From: Limnomonas spitsbergensis
Lineage: Eukaryota > Chlorophyta > Chlorophyceae > Chlamydomonadales
Assembly: GCA_037349105.1 (NCBI GenBank)
Contig: JAYJMM010000039.1
Coordinates: 5,858,501 to 5,922,500, forward strand
Reading direction: 5' to 3'
Length of the DNA stretch: 64,000 bases
Positions 13,766-22,650 of this stretch are shown piece after piece. Numbering within the stretch: position 1 is the stretch's first letter; every line of letters begins with the position of its first letter. Below the pieces are notes generated by a model. That model worked only from the letters and a program-made list of their open reading frames with translations. It did no database searches and was not told the origin of the DNA. Both the position numbers and the translations under genes were made by a program.

Positions 13766-14400
13766 CTGCGCCCACGCAGGTTTGATGAGGTGGGCGGCAA
13801 ACTCCTCCAGCAGCCCGTACAGCATGAGCCAGGTGGACCAGACAGGCCCTGCCAGCTCATCAGCACCTAGCAGCCGCTGGAGCAGGTATGAAGCGCGCTT
13901 GCGATCCAGAGCATCTTCACACGACTGCAGAGTGAGGTGTGAGGGGTCAGGGGTCAAGGGTGGGGTCTGAAGTGTGGGTGAGAGGTGTGAGGGAGCCCAG
14001 CAGCTGCCGGAGCAGGTACGAAGCGCGCTTGCGATCCAGAGCACCCTCACACGACTGCAGATTCAGGTTTGAAGTGTGAGGTGTTAAGTGTGAGGCATAC
14101 TGTGTGATGCGTGATGTGTGATATTTGAGTGTGAGGGGTGGCGCAGTGATGTGTGGGGTGTAAGGTGTGATATGCGAGGTGTGACATTTAGGGTTAAAGG
14201 TGTGATGCGTGATGCATGAGGTACAACGTGTAATGTGGGGTGCGGGGTGTTAGAGAGCTTCACATGACCGCATGCGGAGGGAATAGGTGTGATGTGCGGG
14301 CAGCGTGGCCCGAAGCCAGGCTGAGGAGGGGATGGGGGATGTTAGGCTCTTGTTTGGTCATGTTTGGGGGACACTCGTTAGCCTGTCGCTGTTGTTGCAC

Positions 14401-14433
<33 letters not shown>

Positions 14434-17400
14434 TTGCTGTTGTTGTTTCTGCTGCTGTTATTTCTGTCGCTGTTGCTGCTGCTGCTGCTGTTGTTGTGGT
14501 TGTTGCTGCGGCTAGTTATTTGTAGCATCTACCAGGCAGGACCTAAGCGGCTCCCCAAAGCCTAAACCCCTAACCCTAACCCTAAACCCAAGCCCTGAGC
14601 CCTAACAGACAGGACCTAAGCGGCTCCCCAAAGCCTAAACCCCTAACCCTAACCCTAAGCCCTGAGCCCTAACAGACAGGACCTAAGCGGCTCCCCAAAG
14701 CCTAAAACCCTAACCCTAAGCCCTGAGCCCTAACAGACAGGACCTGAGTAACTCCCTAAATCCTTAAGCCTGAACCCACCAGACAGGCCCTAAGCAGCTC
14801 CCAGAACTCGTCAACAACGTTGCAGCTCCCGCCGCTCCCGCTAATCTGGCCGATCCCGCCGCTCCCGCCGCCGCCAGGTGCTCGGGAGGCAACCGGCGAT
14901 GCGGCGGTTGCTGCAGAGGGTGTCGGCAGCAGCTGGGCGAACTGGACCAGCGCCGCCAGGGCTGTCCTGCGCGACGCACCCGGCAGGCGCAGCAGCGAGG
15001 TGCAGCGAGCCAGGAGCGATGCAGCAGCAGCAGCGCTCGCCTCAGCACCTGTTCAAAGAAAGGTATTCAGAAAATCAGGCGTAGCAGCAGTAGCGGGCCA
15101 GGAGCGCAGCAGCAGCAGCATTGCTCGCCTCAGCACCTGTTCAAAGAAAGGGATTCAGCAACTCAGGTGCAGCAGCAGCAGCAGCAGCAGCAGCGCTTGC
15201 CTCGGCATCAGTTGAAAAATGAAGCCATTCACAAAATCAGGCGTAGCAGCAGCAGCAGCAGCAGCGCTCGCCTCGGCACCTGTTGCAAGATAAAGAGATT
15301 CACAAAATTAGGTGCAGCAGTAGCAGCAGCGCTCGCCTCGGCAACAGTTGAAAAATAAAGGGATTCACAAAATCAGGCGTAGCAGTAGCAGCAGCAGCGC
15401 TTGCCTCGGCATCAGTTGAAAAATGAAGCCATTCACAAAATCAGGCGTAGCAGCAGCAGCAGCGCTCGCCTCGGCACCAGTTGAAAAATAAAGGGATTCA
15501 CAAAATCAGGCGTAGCAGCAGCAGCAGCGCTCGCCTCGGCAACAGTTGAAAAATAAAGGGATTCACAAAATCAGGCGTAGCAGCAGCAGCAGCAGCGCTC
15601 GCCTCGGCACCGGCAGGAGTTGCGGGTTTAGGGACATGGCAGGGTTTATGGTTGAAGGTTTATAATTAAGCGGTTAGGTTTGAGGTTTGAGGGTTGAAGG
15701 TTTTGGTTAAGGGACACAGCGATTCAGACAGCTGATGCTGCTACGGCAGCAGTGGCACCGGCAGCAATAGCAGCAACAACATAAGCAGCGGTAGCAACAA
15801 CCAGTGATAGCAGCAGCAGCAGCCGGAGCAGCAGCAGGAACAGGAGCAAGGGTGGCAGCAGCAGCAGCAGCAGTAGCAGCAACATCCATCAATAACAGCA
15901 ATAGGATGGGTCTCATAGAGATACTGACAGTTAGGCCTAGTTTAGGGTTTTCCACACGAAACCCACACGAAACCCACACGAAAAAGAGAACCCAATCCAA
16001 CTACCCTATCCTATCCAACTACCCTATCCTATCCAACTACCCTGTCCTATCCAACTACCCTATCATATCCAACTGTGTCCAACTACCCTATCCTATCCAA
16101 CTGTGACCAACTACCCTGTCCTATCCAACTGTGTCCAACTACCCTGTCCTATCCAACTGTGTCCAACTACCCTATCCTATCCAACTGAGTCCAACTACCC
16201 TGTCCTATCCAACTGTGTCCAACTACCCTATCCTATCCAACTGTGTCCAACTACCCTGTCCTACCCAACTGTGTCCAACTACCCTATCCTATCCAACTGT
16301 GTCCAACTACCCTATCCTATCCAACTATGTCCAACTACCCTGTCCTATCCAACTGTGTCCAACTACCCTATCCTATCCAACTGTGTCCAACTACCCTGTC
16401 CTATCCAACTGTGTCCAACTACCCTGTCCTATCCAACTGTGTCCAACTACCCTATCCTATCCAACTGTGTCCAACTACCCTATCCTATCCAACTGTGTCC
16501 AACTACCCTGTCCTATCCAACTGTGTCCAACTACCCTGTCCTATCCAACTGTGTCCAACTACCCTATCCTATCCAACTGTGTCCAGCTACCCTATCCTAT
16601 CCAACTGTGTCCAACTACCCTATCCTATCCAACTGTGTCCAACTACCCTATCCTATCCAACTGTGTCCAACTACCCTATCCTATCCAACTGTGTCCAACT
16701 ACCCTATCCTATCCAACTGTGTCCAACTACCCTGTCCTATCCAACTGTGTCCAACTACCCTATCCTATCCAACTGTGTCCAACTACCCTATCCTATCCAA
16801 CTGTGTCCAACTACCCTATCCTATCCAACTGTGTCCAACTACCCTATCCTATCCAACTGTGTCCAACTACCCTGTCCTATTCAACTGTGTCCAACTACCC
16901 TATCCTATCCAACTGTGTCCAACTACCCTATCCTATCCAACTACCCTATCCTATCCAACTACCCTATCCTATCCAACTACCATATCCTATCCAACTACCA
17001 TATCCTATCCAACTATGTCCAACTACCCTATCCTATCCAGCTGTGTCCAACTACCCTGTCCTATCCAACTGTGTCCAACTACCCTGTCCTATTCAACTGT
17101 GTCCAACTACCCTATCCTATCCAACTGTGTCCAACTACCCTATCCTATCCAACTACCCTGTCCTATCCAACTGAGTCCAACTACCCTATCCTATCCAATT
17201 GTGTCCAACTACCCTGTCCTATTCAACTGTGTCCAACTACCCTATCCTATCCAACTGTGTCCAACTACCCTATCCTATCCAACTGTGTAACTACCCTATC
17301 CTATCCAACTGTGTAACTACCCTATCCTATCCAACTGTGTCCAACTACCCTGTCCTATCCAGCTGTGTCCAACTACCCTGTCCTATCCAACTACCCTATC

Positions 17401-20400
17401 CTATCCAACTGAGTCCAACTACCCTGTCCTATCCAATTGTGTCCAACTACCCTATCCTATCCAACTGTGTCCAACTACCCTGTCCTATCCAACTGTGTCC
17501 AACTACCCTATCCTATCCAACTGTGACCAACTACCCTATCCTATCCAACTGTGTCCAACTACCCTATCCTATCCAACTGTGTCCAACTACCCTGTCCTAT
17601 CCAACTGTGTCCAACTACCCTATCCTATCCAACTGTGTCCAACTACCCTATCCTATCCAACTGTGTCCAACTACCCTATCCTATCCAACTGTGTCCAACT
17701 ACCCTGTCCTATCCAACTGTGTCCAACTACCCTGTCCTATCCAACTGTGTCCAACTACCCTATCCTATCCAACTGTGTCCAACTACCCTATCCTATCCAA
17801 CTGTGTCCAACTACCCTGTACTATCCAACTGTGTCCAACTACCCTGTCCTATCCAACTGTGTCCAACTACCCTATCCTATCCAACTGTGTCCAACTACCC
17901 TATCCTATCCAACTGTGTCCAGCTACCCTATCCTATCCAACTGTGTCCAACTACCCTATCCTATCCAACTGTGTCCAACTACCCTATCCTATCCAACTGT
18001 GTCCAACTACCCTATCCTATCCAACTGTGTCCAACTACCCTGTCCTATCCAACTGTGTAATTACCCTATCCTATCCAACTGTGTCCAACTACCCTGTCCT
18101 ATCCAGCTGTGTCCAACTACCCTGTCCTATCCAACTACCCTATCCTATCCAACTGTGTCCAACTACCGTGTCCTATCCAACTGTGTCCAACTACCATATC
18201 CTATCCAACTGTGTCCAACTACCCTGTCCTATCCAACTGTGTCCAACTACCCTGTCCTATCCAACTGTGTCCAACTACCATGTCCTATCCAACTACCCTA
18301 TCCTATCCAACTGTGTCCAACTACCCTATCCTATCCAACTGTGTCCAACTACCCTGTCCTATCCAACTGTGTCCAGCTACCCTATCCTATCCAGCTGTGT
18401 CCAACTACCCTATCCTATCCAACTGTGTCCAACTACCCTATCCTATCCAACTGTGTCCAACTACCCTGTCCTATCCAACTGTGTCCAACTACCCTATCCT
18501 ATCCAACTGTGTCCAACTACCCTATCCTATCCAACTGTGTCCAAGTACCCTATCATATCCAACTGTGTCCAACTACCCTATCCTATCCAACTGTGTCCAT
18601 CTACCCTGTCCTATCCAACTGTGTCCAACTACCCTATCCTATCCAACTGTGTCCAACTACCCTGTCCTATCCAACTGTGTCCAACTACCCTATCCTATCC
18701 AACTGTGTCCAACTACCCTATCCTATCCAACTGTGTCCAACTACCCTATCCTATCCAACTGTGTCCAACTACCCTATCCTATCCAACTGTGTCCAGCTAC
18801 CCTATCCTATCCAACTGTGTCCAACTACCCTATCCTATCCAACTGTGTCCAACTACCCTATCCTATCCAACTGTGTCCAACTACCCTATCCTATCCAACT
18901 GTGTCCAACTACCCTATCCTAACCAACTGTGTCCAACTACCCTATCCTAACCAACTGTGTCCAACTACCCTATCCTAACCAACTGTGTCCAACTACCCTA
19001 TCCTATCCAACTGTGTCCAACTACCGTTACTGGCGGTACAAGAATTGATTAAGCGGCCCCGTAGGAGCCTCGCCCCTCCCCCAAATGCCCGCAAGGTAAA
19101 GCAAGATCCCCTACTCTTGCCAGCGGTAGCGCCCCCTCCTCCACCAATACAGCAGATGCACCGCAGCCACGGCAGGCGGGAGGCCAGGAGCAGCGCCCCC
19201 CCTCCACCCACAGGGTTTAGGGTTCAGGGTTTAGGGTTTAGGAAGGCCGAGAGCAGCGCCCCGCTCCACCCACCCTGCCAATGACAGCAAAAAAAACATC
19301 GGCATTGCTCCCATCTCTCCAATATCTGAAAAATACCCCAGCCAGCAGCAGTGCCTCCCCCCCCCTCTCCACCCACCCAGCAGATGCCCACACAACACCC
19401 CAACCAGTGCCCTTCCCCCCCCCGTCCACCCACCCAGCAGATGCCCACACAACACCCCAACCAGTGCCCCCCCCCCTCTCCACCCACCCAGCAGATGCCC
19501 ACACAACACCCCAACCAGTGCCCCCCCCACCTCCACCCACCCAGCCGATACCCACACAACACCCCTGGCCTGCCAGCGCCCCCCCCCCCCTTGCACGCAC
19601 CCAGCAGATGCCCACACAACACCCCTGGCCTGCCAGCGCCCCTCCCCCCCTCCACGCACCCAGCAGGTGCACCGCAGACATGGCGGGTGGGAGCAGCGCC
19701 TTGAGTGCGGCCTTGCGTACCGCCTCACGGTCCGACATGAGCATGTCCAGGGCCACCGGCAGCAGGGCCTCGACCGCGGCCCGCAGCGCTGCCGCTGCGG
19801 CACCCCCGGGCGCAGCTGGGACCGAGGTTTGGGACGACGAGATGCCGCTGTCTGCCGTGGATTCAGCCGAGGCGCTCCGCGCCCGCTCGCTGAGGGCAGT
19901 CAAGATGCCGGGCACGAGGCAGCAGCACGTGTGCAGGGGGAGCGGGCAGGCGGTGGATCTAGATCTAGATCCAGATCCAGGATCCGTGTGTGCCCCCATT
20001 GCCGCTGCTCCTGCTGCCGACCATGCTGATGGTGGCGGGCGGACCTGCACAGACATCGCCTGAGCGCTTGCGAGCGCCCCGCTGTTGGCGGATCCAGATC
20101 CAGATCTAGGCCCGGGTCCGGCGGCGCCTTCCTTGGTACTGCCGTGCTGGCGGAGCGCATCCACGCAGCTGGCTAGAAGCTGAAGCATCGGAGATTCCGT
20201 GACGCCTCCGCCCCCCTCCTCTTGCAGCATGAGCTGGCACATGCCGGAAGCTACCTGGTGTAGGGTTCAAGGTCAGGTTCTAGGGTTAAGGGTTCAGGGT
20301 GTAGGGTTTGGAGTTCAGGGTTTAAGGTCAGGGGTTAATGATATAGGGTTTGGGGTGAATGGCTTGAGGTTTAGAGTACGGGGTTTATGAGTGAGGATTT

Positions 20401-22430
20401 GGGGTTGAGGGTTAAGGTTTAGGGTTGAGGGTTGATAATGTGGGTAGCCATACAACATAGAGCTTCAATGCCGTTAGGGTTTAGGGTTACGGGTTCAGGG
20501 TTCAGGTTCAGCGTTTAGGGTCTCCTAGACTATCAGCCTTAAGGGTACAAGGGGTTAAGGGGTTAAGGTTTAACATTAAGGGTTCAGGGTAAGCATTGAA
20601 CATGAAGCTACAGTGATGCAAGGGTTAGGAACTCAGCGTTTATAGGCTATCAATTAGGTTTTAAAGTGGGCATGCAACATGAGGCTACGTCGCCGTTAGG
20701 GTTTAGAGTTCACACATGTCAATAAGCTATGATGCCGTCAGCGTGAAGGATCTATGGGTTAGGGTTTAGGGTTCACATTTAACGTGAAGCTCCTACGCCG
20801 TTATAATTTATGTTCTATGGGTTGGGGTTAAGGACTTTAGGGACTATGGGTTAGGGTTTAAGGGTACACATACCGCATGAAGCTACATTGCCATTACCTG
20901 GAGGTAGATTGCAGCGGAGGCCAGGCTGTTGGGTTTGGGTTTAGGGTTCACATTGAACATGAAGCTACTATACCATTATAGCTAAGGGTCTATGGGTTGG
21001 GGTTTAAGGACTTTGGGTTAGGTTTTAAGGGTACACATGAAGCTACATTGCCGTTAACTGGAGGTACATTGCGTCCGAGGCCAGGCTGTTGGGTTTGGGT
21101 TTAGGGTTCACATTGAACATGAAGCTACTAGACCATTATAGTTAAGGGTCTATGGGTTGGGGTTTAAGGACTTTGGGTTAGGGTTTAAGGGTACACATGA
21201 AGCTACATTGCCATCACCTGGAGGTAGATTGGGGCCGAGGCCAGGCTGTTGGGGCACGAAAGAAGCGGGAGGAAGAAAGCGGACACAAACTGACGCACGA
21301 TGCCGGCACCTGCGCGGTCCATCCAACGCGGACGGGATCAGTGGATTCCAACCCCCACAGGGATAGAGGATGAGCGGCCCGTGCTGAATGGCTTTGGCTG
21401 GAAGAGGCCTCAGGGCCCCCCGCTAGGGAAACAAATGGGTGGGGCACTGCCGCACATGGTCCAGGAAAGGTTGACGGTGGAGGGTGGAGGTTTTGGGTTC
21501 AGGGTTCGGGAGTGTAGGGTGTGGGTTACCATGCTGAGGGTTAAGGGCAAGCTTGATATCCACGCTGGGTTCAAAGAAAGGTTCAGGGTAGAGAGTTAAG
21601 GGTGTTTGTTTCAGGGTTGAGGGGTAAGGGTGTAGACAGGGTGTATGTTTCAGGGTTCGGGTTTTATGGCGTAGGTCCAAGGGCTTAGGGCTTAGGGCTC
21701 AGGTTTTAGGCTTAGAGGTTTAGGGTAAAGGGTTTAGGGTGTATGCTTAGGGGTTTAGGGTAAAGGGTTCAGGATTCAAACTGCATTCATCTTGATGTGC
21801 GGTACCGGTACTGCCCTCCCCGCCCCGAACCCCACATGCACTCCATCACAGGAGGAGGAGTACCCCCTTTCCTAATTCATACCACAGGCAGGCAGCCAGC
21901 TCCTCAGCTATGAACTTACTTTGGCCTTTCAAGTAAATCAGGGAGGCAGCTGCACATGTCTTGCAAAGATGCACACTGGGCTGCTGCTGCTGCGAGCATG
22001 GTGTCTGTAAGTAGAGCGGGGTTGGCATGCAACGGTTGTTACAGCACGAACGCATCCAGGAACCCATACAGTGAGTGATTGCATGGTGCATGGTGCATGA
22101 TGCATGGTGCATGATGCTATGATACAGTCAGTGCCAACATAGAAAAATGTTCGAGGGCTGTATACCGTAGTTAAAAAGCAGCTAGATGACCACGAGCCAT
22201 CCTTGCTCGTGGGGCAGGACTGTTCCTACCTGCTGTAGGTGCCGCACGGCCGCCGTCGCTTCGTCGTACAACTTGGACAGGAAATCTGGAGCCTGATGAG
22301 TCCCCAAAGATATGATGATAAGGTTGGTGCATGCGTCCATGCTGAGATCGGCACTGACGGTCGTAAGTTGTCGGAGCCGGTCACCCAAGGATGATGCTGT
22401 CTGGGAAGGCCGCACCATTTCACTGGACAT
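13766..22430 (-). CDS. HEAT-like protein, tentatively TARBP1/TRM3-type tRNA (guanosine-2'-O)-methyltransferase, N-terminal part
   Basis: Six exons read on the minus strand: 22430-22230, 22004-21920, 21309-21218, 20254-19660, 15048-14780 and 13924-13766. Junction phases agree at every step and give 467 codons. The start is the ATG at 22430, preceded by AAAA. Residues are Ala/Leu-rich helical repeats of HEAT type; exon 4 has a Ser/Gly-rich insert. Exon 6 reads SCEDALDRKRASYLL, then VWSTWLMLYGLLEEF and HLIKPAW, which from memory resembles a conserved block of the TARBP1/TRM3 family (enzymes that methylate G18 of tRNA through a C-terminal SpoU domain). That catalytic domain would lie beyond the left edge and is not seen. 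Exon 4 has two possible donors; GTGCGT at 19659 is chosen because it keeps phase. The exon 6 donor appears to be GC (CAG|GCAAGC). If it is not used, the frame stops at TAG about 13 bp later and the gene is truncated by the satellite. Exons 2 and 3 are the least certain. Confidence 0.6.
13990..14060 (-). pseudogene. partial duplicate of exon 6 start with its acceptor site
   Basis: About 63 bp repeat the 5' end of exon 6 (13867-13930) 130 bp upstream in gene direction. They include CTGCAG and the codons for SCEGALDRKRASYLL, then run into intron sequence with no donor. It looks like a tandem copy of the intron-exon junction, not a used exon. Confidence 0.8.
14065..14385. repeat. degenerate GTGTGA-rich intron DNA
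   Basis: The stretch is made of loosely repeated GTGTGATGCGTGA-like words inside intron 5 of the HEAT-like gene. No coding frame of interest was seen. Confidence 0.6.
14386..14515. repeat. impure CTG/TTG trinucleotide repeat
   Basis: About 40 consecutive CTG/TTG/TTC triplets on the plus strand (CAG/CAA on minus). It lies within an intron of the minus-strand gene, so the Leu- or Cys-runs it could encode are not expected to be translated. Confidence 0.9.
14520..14779 (-). repeat. tandem copies of exon 5 end plus donor, with telomere-like TTAGGG motifs
   Basis: Exon 5 ends AGCTGCTTAGGGCCTGTCTG before GTGGGTTCAGG. Immediately downstream in gene direction, the same end (AGCCGCTTAGGTCCTGTCTG) recurs three times about 70 bp apart, each followed by TTAGGGCTCAGGG-type sequence. 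The CCCTAA-like words on the plus strand belong to this array, so they are interstitial and not a telomere. Confidence 0.8.
15049..15612 (-). repeat. tandem copies of exon 5 start plus acceptor, with GCT runs
   Basis: Seven or eight units of about 70-95 bp each carry, on the minus strand, a pyrimidine tract, CAACTG or GAACAG, and GTGCCGAGGCGAGCGCTGCT. That is the acceptor and first codons of exon 5 (AEASAAAA). Some keep a usable-looking AG, so alternative acceptors are possible. The variable CAG/GCT count adds microsatellite instability. Confidence 0.8.
15613..15994. repeat. low-complexity intron DNA with TTAGGG-like and CAG/GCA clusters
   Basis: GGTTTAGGG-like words (15625-15705) are followed by impure GCA/GTA triplets (15720-15890) and three copies of AAACCCACACG (15953-15982). 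There is no support for an exon. Confidence 0.6.
15995..19024. repeat. 28-bp satellite, about 108 copies, open in all three plus frames
   Basis: The unit is CCAACTACCCTATCCTAT plus CCAACTGTGT (18 + 10 bp). Some stretches repeat only the 18-bp part. C/T and A/G variants give CCCTATCC or CCCTGTCC. Because 28 mod 3 is 1 and no unit contains a plus-strand stop, all three plus frames stay open for hundreds of codons with the same 28-residue peptide period. The minus strand has TAG in most units. The array lies in intron 4 of the HEAT-like gene. Confidence 0.97.
19025..19659 (-). repeat. tandem copies of exon 4 donor region
   Basis: Between 19345 and 19659 about six units of 53-58 bp carry, on the minus strand, CATCTGCTGG|GTGGGTGGAG. 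This is a near copy of the exon 4 end CACCTGCTGG|GTGCGTGGAGG. A more diverged copy of the same exon end lies at about 19145-19205. C-runs (G-runs on minus) separate the units. Any copy with GTGGGT could act as a cryptic donor. Confidence 0.75.
20255..21217. repeat. degenerate TTAGGG/GGGTTTA intron DNA with copies of exon 3 end
   Basis: The stretch is filled with imperfect GGGTTTAGGGTTC words. Around 20884-20935 and 21040-21092 there are near copies of the exon 3 end with its donor (CTACCTCCAG|GTGATGG on minus, true site at 21218/21217). The longer flanks repeat too, with a period near 157 bp, so the exon-intron junction and its flank were amplified together. Confidence 0.75.
21310..21919. other. 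intron 2 of the HEAT-like gene
   Basis: It is flanked by a GTAAGT donor (minus, 21919) and a GCGCAG acceptor (21310). The right half is GGGTTTAGGG-like low-complexity DNA, and I see no further exon. Intron 1 (22005-22229) holds a short GCATGGTGCATGATG repeat at 22080-22112. Confidence 0.5.
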
Positions 22431-22650
22431 TTTTCAAGACGCCAACTTAAAAAAAATCGCAGAATAAAATAATCAGAAAGAGAGACATGTGGCACGATCG
22501 TATACGGCATCTCATTTTTTGCGGGACAGTACACGCTAGTTTGAAAGCCAAAATGGAACAGCTCCAGCACAGCCAGGCTTGTAACATACAACACATAATA
22601 TTAACACGTCTGGAGTATGCAGACATCCATGCGATTTCAAATTGACTGCA
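22431..22650. promoter_or_regulatory. shared divergent promoter region
   Basis: The 220 bp lie between the start codons of the minus-strand HEAT-like gene (22430) and the plus-strand coiled-coil gene (22651). This is the only non-repetitive intergenic DNA between them, so both promoters should be here. The stretch is more A/T-rich than the exons, with an A-run at 22449-22457. No clear TATA box was recognised. Confidence 0.45.

Noticed and set aside
13681..13866. 61-codon minus-strand ORF at the satellite edge
   Set aside because: A different frame from exon 6. The exon 6 frame has splice sites and a conserved-looking protein sequence.
14560..14760. A true telomere or chromosome end
   Set aside because: The CCCTAA words are few, imperfect and part of a 70-bp unit with exon-derived sequence, with genes on both sides.
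14764..15048. 94-codon Arg-rich minus ORF and the 131-codon plus ORF at exon 5
   Set aside because: They are other frames of exon 5. The chosen frame keeps phase with exons 4 and 6 and reads as a HEAT-like helix.
16103..18950. 395- and 583-codon plus-strand ORFs
   Set aside because: They are readings of a stop-free 28-bp satellite, open in all three frames, lying in an intron of the opposite strand.
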